Source: Pseudomonadota bacterium
Lineage (GTDB): Bacteria > Pseudomonadota > Gammaproteobacteria > DASZBR01
Direction: 5' to 3'
Length of the DNA stretch: 64,000 bases
NCBI GenBank assembly: GCA_021777765.1
Contig: JAJYDF010000003.1
Coordinates: forward strand, 120,038 to 184,037
In this document: piece by piece, positions 37,248 through 44,615 of the stretch
Numbering within the stretch: position 1 is the first letter of the stretch
Layout of the letters: every line of letters begins with the position of its first letter
Made by a program: the position numbers and the translations under genes
The notes under the pieces: generated by a model
What the model saw: the letters and a program-made list of their open reading frames with translations, nothing else
What the model was told of the DNA's origin: nothing
The model's database searches: none

Positions 37248-38213
37248 ATGAATAAATCTATCAACAATCCTCATGATAAGTTTTTTAAACGTGCCATGAG
37301 TGATTTACGCGTTGCTAAAGATTTTTTTCAACAACATTTGCCTGCAGAAATTAAAAAGCGTGTTGCTTTTAATAGCTTGCAATTTCAAAAAGAAACATTT
37401 GTTGATGAAGAACTGAAACTCTCAGCAGCAGACGTTATTTATATTGCAAATATCGATGCAAATCCCGGATATATTTACTTGCTCGCGGAACAACAAATGG
37501 CTCCTGATAAATGGTTGCCTTTCAGGATGATGCGTTATATGTTGAGATTATTAGAACATCATCATAAAAAATATCCTCAACAAACTACTTTGCCATTAAT
37601 TTATCCTTGCATTTTTTATAATGGTGAACAACATTATAATTACAGTACCAATTTTTTTGATTTGTTTGGTGAGTATCAAAAAGATATGCAATTGTTACTC
37701 ACTAGCCCCATTAATCTCATCGATGTGATGACAATTCCTGATAATGAGCTTCGCCAATATTTATGGGTAGGCATATTGGAATTTGTGTTCAAACACAGGT
37801 TTACTGGGGATTTTCTGCTCTATGCAGAAAAAACAATGCAATGGTTACATCAACTGGAAGAATTAGACGGTTATGACTATGTAAAGTCTGTGTTACACTA
37901 TGTTTTAGAACAATTAGAAGGTCATGATGTAGAAATTTTGGTTGACATTGCCAAGAAGAATTTATCACCAAAGCTGGAGGAAGAAACAATGACATTTGCA
38001 GAACAGTTGATACAAAAAGGAATACAACAAGGAATGAAACAAGGCTTATTGCAGGGTGAGCATGCTGTACTTGAACGCTTATTAAAACACAAATTTAAAA
38101 CAATTCCTGGGAAATATCTGGATTGTATTAAAACTGCAAATGAGTTGAACTTAATGACCTGGGCTGAACGAATTATTGATGCCCAATCTTTACAAGAAGT
38201 ATTTGGTGATTAA
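37248..38213 (+). CDS. Rpn-family recombination-promoting nuclease / YhgA-like
   Basis: 321 aa. PD-(D/E)XK nuclease fold: NNPHDKFFKRAMSDLRVAKDFFQQHLP start, SAADVIYIANI...GYIYLLAEQQMAPDKWLPFRMMRYM catalytic block (D, E-x-Q), LPLIYPCIFYNGEQHY, and the usual C-terminal FAEQLIQKGIQQGMKQGLLQGEHAVLERLLKHKF repeat-like helix. Related Rpn proteins of E. coli are calcium-stimulated DNA endonucleases that promote RecA-independent recombination. Often annotated as transposase, but it lacks terminal repeats here. Full length. Confidence 0.9.
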   Translation: MNKSINNPHDKFFKRAMSDLRVAKDFFQQHLPAEIKKRVAFNSLQFQKETFVDEELKLSAADVIYIANIDANPGYIYLLAEQQMAPDKWLPFRMMRYMLRLLEHHHKKYPQQTTLPLIYPCIFYNGEQHYNYSTNFFDLFGEYQKDMQLLLTSPINLIDVMTIPDNELRQYLWVGILEFVFKHRFTGDFLLYAEKTMQWLHQLEELDGYDYVKSVLHYVLEQLEGHDVEILVDIAKKNLSPKLEEETMTFAEQLIQKGIQQGMKQGLLQGEHAVLERLLKHKFKTIPGKYLDCIKTANELNLMTWAERIIDAQSLQEVFGD

Positions 38214-38378
38214 ACAGTTATAAATAGCAAATTCAATCGTAAATTTCAAATGAGATAATTGTCTAATAATAAAATATAGCAACTCCCGAAGAACCGCTTT
38301 TTATCAGTGATATAATTTATTCACCGATTTAAATTGTTAATTAAACACTGCGACATAGTGCTGCTGTAAACAAAATTA

Positions 38379-38711
38379 TTATGAAGATGAATGCGGATCT
38401 TTTTTACGGCACATATATGAAATAACTAAAAATATAATAAATAATGGTGCCAAAATTGGGAATAATACTGGAAACAGTACAATTGCAACGATGGTCCATA
38501 TTGCTGCGAATAATCCTAATATGATAATTCCTATGCCTGTCAGCATGAACAGTAGCAAAATTCCAACACATAGAGCAAATACTGTACCGACTACAACACC
38601 CCATGCAGCAGTTCCTAATATGAATGAGCCTCCTAGAATTGCAATTAATAAATGCCAGCAGAGAATAGCAATAAATAACATTAACAATGCAAATGTGACT
38701 ACACGTAACAT
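38379..38711 (-). CDS. Small membrane protein, unknown
   Basis: 110 aa, about four hydrophobic segments covering nearly the whole protein (VVTFALLMLFIAILCWHLLIAIL; AWGVVVGTVFALCVGILLLFML; GIIILGLFAAIWTIVAIVLFPVLF; APLFIIFLVISYM), ending in a short basic tail CRKKDPHSSS. AGGAG ribosome site. No family recognised. A matching tail fragment (CRKKDQHPS-stop) can be read on the minus strand at about 37041-37067, suggesting a decayed second copy. Confidence 0.75.
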   Translation of the reverse strand: MLRVVTFALLMLFIAILCWHLLIAILGGSFILGTAAWGVVVGTVFALCVGILLLFMLTGIGIIILGLFAAIWTIVAIVLFPVLFPILAPLFIIFLVISYMCRKKDPHSSS

Positions 38712-38733
38712 AATTAATTTCTCCTAATTTTTT

Positions 38734-38757
38734 CCTTCTCCCGCAAGCGGGAGAAGG
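38734..38757. terminator. Family D palindrome, copy 5 (likely terminator)
   Basis: CCTTCTCCCGC-AA-GCGGGAGAAGG with a T7 run on the left, so it terminates leftward transcription coming from the SDR gene at 38779. Confidence 0.7.
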
Positions 38758-38778
38758 AAAACATGTTGTGATTTTTTA

Positions 38779-39600
38779 TTAATCTAAAAATAAATCAGAA
38801 AATAAGGGAACAGTTGAATTTAAATTATATTGTGAAAAATCGGTGATTCCTTCACCACGTAATAAATCCTCATCAACAAAAAAATTACCCGTACATTCGC
38901 GACTATTTTTAGTGAAAATCGCATGGGCAGCATCTGCCATAATTTTGGGTTTACGACTGGCTTGTAAAATTTCTTGTGGGAAATTATAAACAATTGCGGC
39001 GGTTGCAATAACTGTTTTTGGCCATAATGAATTAATAGCAATACCATCATTTTTAAATTCTTCAGCCATACCCAACGCGCACATGCTCATACCATATTTC
39101 GACATTGTATACGCTAAATGAGGTGCAAACCATTTTGGTTTCATATTTAAGGGGGGAGACAAAATTAAAATGTGCGGATTTTGTGCTTTTTTCAGATAAG
39201 GAATACACGCTTGAGAACAAGCAAATGTAGCGCGCACATTCACGCTCATCATTAAATCAAAACGACGCATGGGGGTATCTAATGTTTTTGTTAAATTAAT
39301 TGCGCTCGCATTATTAACCAATATATCAATGCCACCAAAAGTTTCTACCGCCTTGGCAACAGCGGTTTGAATTTGTTGTTCATCTCTCACATCACAAACA
39401 ATAGGCAATGCTTTTCCACCCGCTTGTTCTATTTCAGTTGCAACAGAATAAATAGTGCCTTCCAATTTTGGATGAGGTTCGGCGGTTTTTGCAGCAATCA
39501 CAATTTTTGCACCATCACTTGCACATCGCAGTGCAATTTCACGACCTATCCCACGGCTCGCACCCGTAATAAAAATCACTTTGTCCTTGAGCGTTTGCAT
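38779..39600 (-). CDS. Short-chain dehydrogenase/reductase (HSDL2-like)
   Basis: 273 aa. NAD(P)-binding TGASRGIG (12-19), NNASA (96-100), and active-site S148, Y164-x3-K168 in HLAYTMSKYG. The sequence follows the bacterial relatives of human hydroxysteroid dehydrogenase-like 2 (KTAEPHPKLEGTIYS, INSLWPKT, FFVDEDLLRGEG), which lack the SCP2 domain, as here. Substrate unknown; neighbours include a crotonase, a DUF4442 protein and a ketoacyl synthase, so an acyl-CoA-related substrate is likely. TTAGGAAA ribosome site. Confidence 0.88.
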   Translation of the reverse strand: MQTLKDKVIFITGASRGIGREIALRCASDGAKIVIAAKTAEPHPKLEGTIYSVATEIEQAGGKALPIVCDVRDEQQIQTAVAKAVETFGGIDILVNNASAINLTKTLDTPMRRFDLMMSVNVRATFACSQACIPYLKKAQNPHILILSPPLNMKPKWFAPHLAYTMSKYGMSMCALGMAEEFKNDGIAINSLWPKTVIATAAIVYNFPQEILQASRKPKIMADAAHAIFTKNSRECTGNFFVDEDLLRGEGITDFSQYNLNSTVPLFSDLFLD

Positions 39601-39685
39601 ATTTATGATTTCCTAATGAATTAAATGTGCGACATGATACAATAAAAAACGGATTACTGTCATTTTCTCATGGAGCTTTATCGTT

Positions 39686-40099
39686 ATGGCATTTAATTTT
39701 CTCGCTATTGGAAACTCTTCACCGAAATTAGCCAAAATATTTATTAATCTATGGGCGCCCTATTTAGGCGCAGGTATAAAAATTAATAAAATGGCTACAG
39801 ACTACAAATTCATTGAAGTGGGTCTCAAACAAAGATGGTATAACACAAACTTAGTGGGCACCCATTTTGGCGGATCAATTTACGCTATGGTTGATCCATT
39901 TTATATGTTTATGCTAATAAAAAATTTAGGGGATAAATATATTGTATGGGACAAAGCAGCAGAAATTAATTTTATTAACCCCGGTAAAGGAAAATTAACA
40001 ACAACATTCACATATACCGATCAAGAGATCCAATGTGAAAATGACACTCGTATCATTTCCCAACAAATTCCGGTTTCGTTTTATTTAAAAATGAATTAA
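39686..40099 (+). CDS. DUF4442 hotdog-fold protein (thioesterase-like), short
   Basis: 137 aa. Start AFNFLAIGNSSPKLAKIFINLWAPYLGAGIKI and KQRWYNTNLVGTHFGGSIYAMVDPFYMFMLIKNLG match DUF4442, a PaaI-like hotdog family. Relatives are nearer 150-165 aa; the segment between YTDQEI and the last strand seems shortened, so it may be a trimmed or damaged copy. Its last 47 bases overlap the 3' end of the convergent crotonase gene. GGAG ribosome site. Confidence 0.75.
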   Translation: MAFNFLAIGNSSPKLAKIFINLWAPYLGAGIKINKMATDYKFIEVGLKQRWYNTNLVGTHFGGSIYAMVDPFYMFMLIKNLGDKYIVWDKAAEINFINPGKGKLTTTFTYTDQEIQCENDTRIISQQIPVSFYLKMN

Positions 40100-40838
40100 C
40101 ACCGGTTCTAAAATCAACTGTTTGCGATAAATGTGAAAATGAAGCCGCTTCCGCTTCTAATTGTTGCTCCAAACTATTATGTCCAGATTGTCGAATTAAT
40201 TGTTTGGTTAATGCATAAGCTTTTGTTGGACCATTAGTTAATTTATTTAATATATGTATTGTATTTTCTTCTAATTGATTCTCAGGCGCAATCCAATTAA
40301 TTAACCCTAAATCTTGCGCTTGTTTTGCATTAATGACTTCTGATAATAATGCTAATTCCATCGCTTTTTTATAACCAACAATTCGGGGTAAAAAATAAGT
40401 TGCGCCACCATCGGGCGAAATACCTAATTTGCTATAAGCCATCGTAAATTGTGTATTTTCGCCAGCAATCACTAAATCTGCGGCCATCATAAAACTCATG
40501 CCAATACCTGCGACCGATCCATGCACACAAGCAACTACAGGTTTGGTTGTGTTTAACAAATTAGAAATACTGCCATTTACACATCGCACTAACTTTAAAA
40601 CACCTTTTGGCATGGTTTCTAATGATTGATGGAAAAATCGAATATCGCCGCCAGCCATAAATAATGGGCCCGCACCACGCAATAAAACAGCGCGTATTGT
40701 ATTATCATATATAATTTGATCGGTGATGGATGCTAATTCTTCTGCCATTTCATAATTAAGACTATTCATCGCTTCGGGTCTGTTGAATGATATAATAGCC
40801 ACATTATTTTGAATTGACATCAAGATTAAATTACTCAT
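40053..40838 (-). CDS. Enoyl-CoA hydratase/isomerase family protein (isomerase-like)
   Basis: 261 aa crotonase fold (AGGDIRFFH oxyanion loop). Neither hydratase glutamate is present: the first position is Ser in GSVAGIGMSFMMAAD and the second region reads SKLGISPDGGATYFLPR with D143. An Asp at this place is the catalytic acid of PaaG- and ECI-type isomerases, so double-bond isomerisation is more likely than hydration. Convergent, overlapping with the DUF4442 gene. Lies 67 bases downstream of the pilin gene pilX. Confidence 0.88.
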   Translation of the reverse strand: MSNLILMSIQNNVAIISFNRPEAMNSLNYEMAEELASITDQIIYDNTIRAVLLRGAGPLFMAGGDIRFFHQSLETMPKGVLKLVRCVNGSISNLLNTTKPVVACVHGSVAGIGMSFMMAADLVIAGENTQFTMAYSKLGISPDGGATYFLPRIVGYKKAMELALLSEVINAKQAQDLGLINWIAPENQLEENTIHILNKLTNGPTKAYALTKQLIRQSGHNSLEQQLEAEAASFSHLSQTVDFRTGVNSFLNKTKPEFVGK

Positions 40839-40905
40839 TCTCTATTACTCCCTGTAAATTATTCGAAATAAAAGACATTAAATAAAATAAACAACAATAG
40901 CAAGT

Positions 40906-41445
40906 TCAAATTTCGCGCCAAGACTGTCTACCGCTATAAATTTTTTGAAGATTAAGCTCAGATCGCACACATTGTTTTATATTTTGCGGCATTAATATGA
41001 ATGTATTTTGTACCACGATTCGCTGATTTAATGCTGCATTAATTGTTGAGGTTGCAGATATCCGATAATAATTGATTGAAATCGGTTGCATAGTTTGAGG
41101 GACCAAACAGTGTTGTTGTGATAAAAATTCTATGTAATAACAATCATGAAAATCTTCGTGCTCTTCACATTTAAAGTATATGTTAGGTGGTATTTGATCA
41201 GTCTGCAATTGTTGATCAGTGATTAAACGGGACGATGATAATAATTTGAAGCTGTTTGATAAAATTTGTTGCTCTGCCATTGTTAATAGAGAGTCTGCGT
41301 TTATAAAAAGCTGATCATGCTGACGCTGATAATATGCTAACTTTTTTGCTTCGATACTGATATCTAACGTCGTCATTGTTAACCACGAAAACATCATTAG
41401 AAATATCATAACAATGATTAAGATAACGCCCTGTTGATTATACAT
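40906..41445 (-). CDS. PilX-like minor pilin assembly protein
   Basis: 179 aa. Begins MYNQQGVILIIVMIFLMMFSWLTM, a type IV pilin-like N-terminal helix after QQG without Glu5, which is typical of PilX. The C-terminal part is poorly conserved. Directly follows pilW (7 bases apart). With PilV and PilW it would prime type IV pilus assembly; the usual next gene, pilY1, is absent and replaced by a crotonase gene. Confidence 0.78.
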   Translation of the reverse strand: MYNQQGVILIIVMIFLMMFSWLTMTTLDISIEAKKLAYYQRQHDQLFINADSLLTMAEQQILSNSFKLLSSSRLITDQQLQTDQIPPNIYFKCEEHEDFHDCYYIEFLSQQHCLVPQTMQPISINYYRISATSTINAALNQRIVVQNTFILMPQNIKQCVRSELNLQKIYSGRQSWREI

Positions 41446-41452
41446 GCTTTAT

Positions 41453-42379
41453 TTAATGTTCTCGCAAGCAAATAATAATAAGCCATTCACGGCGCATTCT
41501 ATGGTCGTTTGTATTTAACGGTTGTCCCATATATTGAATTGTCTGGCGAATGAAATTGGCTGGTTGTAATGATGCCAACAATAAATCTATTTTAATCACT
41601 GAAACTTGTGGCCAATGAGTAATTTGATCCGCGGTAAAATAAATTATCTGGTGTGTAACAGATGATTGATAACCATAGAGAATTTGCATATTTTCTATAC
41701 CATCCACTAACTCTGTTTGTTGATGATCAACGCCCCACAAATCTTTTTTATACAATGCAAACAGCGGGACGCCATGAGAGGTTGTACGTCCGGTGTTGGC
41801 AATATAGAAAACAATTTTTTCAAGAGGTGCAATTTGCGCCACTGAAGAAAAATCACTTTTGTTTTTTAGCTGTTGGATTAAATTATTCTGTGTATATTGA
41901 AAAATAGTTCTGTTGGCACAATCCGATATCATTATATATTGACCTAAATAATATTTTTTTCTGCTGTTGATGTCTTTTAACAATGAAATATCATTAGACA
42001 TTTTTTCAACAACGATCACATCTGAATCAGGCGAAATATCTTTTGCTGCAAATTTCATTTCAGCAGGTAAGTTATTACTGCTATAGCCATGTAATCTACT
42101 CTCCATAGTGAGATTAACATTATCAGGATGATGTAATTCCATACTTGAGGTTAATCTTTCACATCCAATAAATCCTGCTGTTCTAATATCACGAGAGAGT
42201 AATTGTTGTGCTATGAATGCCTTGTTTTGCATTGTAATCATATTTTGATTTAATTGATAAAGACGACGGATGGTCATGTATGAATAGGTGAGGATAAGCG
42301 TAAAACTTATGCTAATAGCAACAGCGATAAGCGTTTCTATTAAAGAAAATCCTAATGGTGATGAGGTTAGTTTAATCAT
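41453..42379 (-). CDS. PilW-like minor pilin assembly protein
   Basis: 308 aa. Prepilin cleavage and methylation motif LGFSLIETLIAVAISISFTLILTYSYM (Glu5 present), then QQLLSRDIRTAGFIGCER, the standard PilW start of the mature globular part. The rest is divergent: DGIENMQILYGYQ and LASLQPANF are recognisable PilW-type features. Between pilV and pilX, leftward. A 41-bp family C palindrome lies in the gap to pilV. Confidence 0.85.
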   Translation of the reverse strand: MIKLTSSPLGFSLIETLIAVAISISFTLILTYSYMTIRRLYQLNQNMITMQNKAFIAQQLLSRDIRTAGFIGCERLTSSMELHHPDNVNLTMESRLHGYSSNNLPAEMKFAAKDISPDSDVIVVEKMSNDISLLKDINSRKKYYLGQYIMISDCANRTIFQYTQNNLIQQLKNKSDFSSVAQIAPLEKIVFYIANTGRTTSHGVPLFALYKKDLWGVDHQQTELVDGIENMQILYGYQSSVTHQIIYFTADQITHWPQVSVIKIDLLLASLQPANFIRQTIQYMGQPLNTNDHRMRREWLIIICLREH

Positions 42380-42403
42380 TATTTTTTATTCTTTTTTTAT
42401 AAA

Positions 42404-42444
42404 TGTAGCCCGGACACGTCGCTGCACTCCTTTGTCCGAGCTAC
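42404..42444. repeat. Family C palindrome, copy 2
   Basis: TGTAGCCCGGACACGTC...CTTTGTCCGAGCTAC, imperfect palindrome with a T6 run at the right end. Sits between pilV and pilW and might attenuate transcription. Confidence 0.6.
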
Positions 42445-42466
42445 TTTTTTAATAAATCATGATAAA

Positions 42467-42646
42467 TTAAGAATAATGCTCTTCTGCGAAATTATTTTTC
42501 TGATTTTGTATTAATGCTTGTTCAATTGTTTGTTGATTTTGTCTTAAAGCAATCAGTTGCGCTTCAACCATTCCTAACAAACTAATAGTAAAAATGGACA
42601 GTGCAACCAATACTTCAATTAAACTAAATCCGTTATTTTTCAACAC
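42467..42646 (-). CDS. PilV-like minor pilin, short (59 aa)
   Basis: Encodes LKNNGFSLIEVLVALSIFTISLLGMVEAQLIALRQN and ends after 59 residues. The prepilin motif G-FSLIEVLVAL is unmistakable and PilV is expected here, upstream of pilW. A normal PilV is at least twice as long, so this is either a truncated gene or a pilin stub with helix only. Start GTG 42646 (TTG 42643 also possible) lies inside the end of the ketoacyl synthase gene (14-base overlap). Confidence 0.75.
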   Translation of the reverse strand: MLKNNGFSLIEVLVALSIFTISLLGMVEAQLIALRQNQQTIEQALIQNQKNNFAEEHYS

Positions 42647-43760
42647 GGCGTAAAATAATATTTCCTAAAGAATATCCTGCACCAAATGAACACATAATGC
42701 CAAAATCGCCAGCTTGTAAATCATCACGATATAAATGAAAAGCAATTAAAGATCCTGCTGATGCCGTATTTGCATACTCATCTAAAATGATTGGCGCTTC
42801 ACTATGACTTGCTTCTCTACCTAATATTTTTTGTGTAATTAAATGATTCATATTGATATTAGCTTGATGTAACCATAATCTTTTTAATTGGCTTATTTCT
42901 ATTTTATTTTGTGATAAATGTTCAACAATTAATCGCGATACGAGTGGCACGATATCTTTAAATACTTGTCGCCCTTGCTGCATAAATAATTTATCGGGAT
43001 TATGCATTGTTTCTGGATCAGCACGATTCATAAAACCAAAATTATTACGAATATTATTTGAAAATTGTGTAAATAATTTAAAGCTGAGAATTTCATAAGG
43101 CGCACTGACCCGACAAGTTTCTTTACGTTCTAAAATAGCGGCAGTACAAATATCACCGAAAATAAAATGACTATCACGATCTTTAAAATTAAGATGGCCA
43201 GAACATATTTCTGGATTGACCATTAAAACGGCGCGAGCATTATTAGCGATTAAGGCATTATATGCAGTTTGCATACCAAAGGTGACAGAGGAACACGCCA
43301 CATTCATATCAAATGCATAACCTTGAATACCTAATGCATTTTGCACTTCAATTGCCATAGCAGGATAGGCGCGTTCCATATTGGAACAAGCCACAATGAC
43401 ACAGTCGATATCTGATGCTTGTTTATTGGCATTGGCCATTGCTTGTCGTGCTGCCGCTATAGACATTTCACACTGTAAAGAATTTTGATCATTGGGGCGC
43501 TGCGGTATACGTGGCGCCATGATTTGTGGATTTAAAATACTGTCTTTACTCATCACATAACGATTTTTAATACCTGATGCTTTAACTATAAATTCGACCG
43601 TGGATTCTAATAATGCAGACATTTTACCTGATGCAATTTCTTCTTTATGTTTTTCATTATGCTGTTTTATATATTGATTAAAGCTAGTGACTAATTCTTC
43701 ATTGGTTATTTTATCGAGTGGGGTATAGAGGCCCGTTCCGCTGATGACGATGTTGTTCAT
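42633..43760 (-). CDS. Beta-ketoacyl-ACP synthase III family protein
   Basis: 375 aa, longer than FabH (about 317). Thiolase fold with the FabH-type triad C156 (NVACSSVTFG), H298 (LWLHQANINMN) and N331 (EYANTASAG). The ERAYPAMAIEVQNALGI block and an insert near residues 30-50 place it with the 370-residue KAS III group of gammaproteobacteria, thought to condense medium-chain acyl-CoAs with malonyl-ACP. CAGGAG ribosome site. First gene of the leftward set leading into the pilins. Confidence 0.88.
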   Translation of the reverse strand: MNNIVISGTGLYTPLDKITNEELVTSFNQYIKQHNEKHKEEIASGKMSALLESTVEFIVKASGIKNRYVMSKDSILNPQIMAPRIPQRPNDQNSLQCEMSIAAARQAMANANKQASDIDCVIVACSNMERAYPAMAIEVQNALGIQGYAFDMNVACSSVTFGMQTAYNALIANNARAVLMVNPEICSGHLNFKDRDSHFIFGDICTAAILERKETCRVSAPYEILSFKLFTQFSNNIRNNFGFMNRADPETMHNPDKLFMQQGRQVFKDIVPLVSRLIVEHLSQNKIEISQLKRLWLHQANINMNHLITQKILGREASHSEAPIILDEYANTASAGSLIAFHLYRDDLQAGDFGIMCSFGAGYSLGNIILRRVEK

Positions 43761-43838
43761 TCAAACTCCTGATTATTACATAATGGATATTAATTTGTTT
43801 ATGATACTCAGTTCTTTAATGAAAACCAATGATGGACC

Positions 43839-43882
43839 ACCCTCATCCGCCTTCGACACCTTCTCCCGCAAGCGGGAGAAGG
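43839..43882. repeat. Family D palindrome, copy 6
   Basis: CCTCATCCGCCTTCGACA followed by CCTTCTCCCGC-AA-GCGGGAGAAGG, 17 bases after the stop of the leftward coiled-coil gene, so probably its transcript end. Confidence 0.65.
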
Positions 43883-43899
43883 ATAAAAAAATTGATGAA

Positions 43900-44592
43900 T
43901 TACCAAAAACTAATTCCTTTATTTATATTTAGCTCAGCAGGTTGCTCTTTTTTTAATAATGTATTCTCAGCGCGTAATCGTTCTATTTCCATTTGTTTAT
44001 CTTTCAAATCATTTTCTAATCTTGCAACCCTCGCTTCCGCATTGACTACTTTTGTCTGCAATTTATCGATTGATTCTAATAATTGACTATTTTTATGTTG
44101 CGCTTGATTAAGCTGTAATAACAATTGTTTATTTTCATTGCGTAATAATTGATTACTTTGGAAAAAATCCTTTTCTAACAACGCTATTCTCTGCGAAAGC
44201 ACATTATCAGTCGCAGATTGATACACATGATTATGTTGTGAGACAGATTCTAATTGTCCTAGTTTTGATTTCAGCTGGATATTTTCTTCACGTAGTACCG
44301 TAGCTTCATAAGTAACTATTTGCATCAGTGAATATTGAGGTTCATTGAGAAAATTCCGCAATTCTTTTTTAAGATCGAACACGAATGGTAAAAATGCAAA
44401 AAATTTACTCGTTAACCTTTCAGTTAAATTCAATATATCTTGACGAATTTTTATCAAACTATTGATTTCAGCAATCCAAATTCTTATTGAAGTAATTGCC
44501 TGGGCTTCTTCAACAGAGATGGCATCGTTATCCTTTTCATACTGATTTAACAACATGGTCAAATCATTTTTAAAATTGTTTTCTAGGCTCAT
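43900..44592 (-). CDS. Coiled-coil protein, unknown
   Basis: 230 aa. From about residue 95 to 215 an almost uninterrupted heptad pattern (LEKDFFQSNQLLRNENKQLL; LLESIDKLQTKVVNAEARVA; LENDLKDKQMEIERLRAENT). N-terminal helical region includes LTSKFFAFLPFVFDLKKELRNFL. No family recognised. GGAGA ribosome site; 23 bases after the 823-aa gene, so co-transcribed with it. Confidence 0.8.
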   Translation of the reverse strand: MSLENNFKNDLTMLLNQYEKDNDAISVEEAQAITSIRIWIAEINSLIKIRQDILNLTERLTSKFFAFLPFVFDLKKELRNFLNEPQYSLMQIVTYEATVLREENIQLKSKLGQLESVSQHNHVYQSATDNVLSQRIALLEKDFFQSNQLLRNENKQLLLQLNQAQHKNSQLLESIDKLQTKVVNAEARVARLENDLKDKQMEIERLRAENTLLKKEQPAELNINKGISFW

Positions 44593-44615
44593 AATTGAGT
44601 TATCTCCGACGTCTT

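Noticed and set aside
37248..38213. Transposase or insertion sequence
   Set aside because: The Rpn family is often labelled transposase, but there are no terminal inverted repeats or target duplications around it; the PD-(D/E)XK nuclease reading is better.
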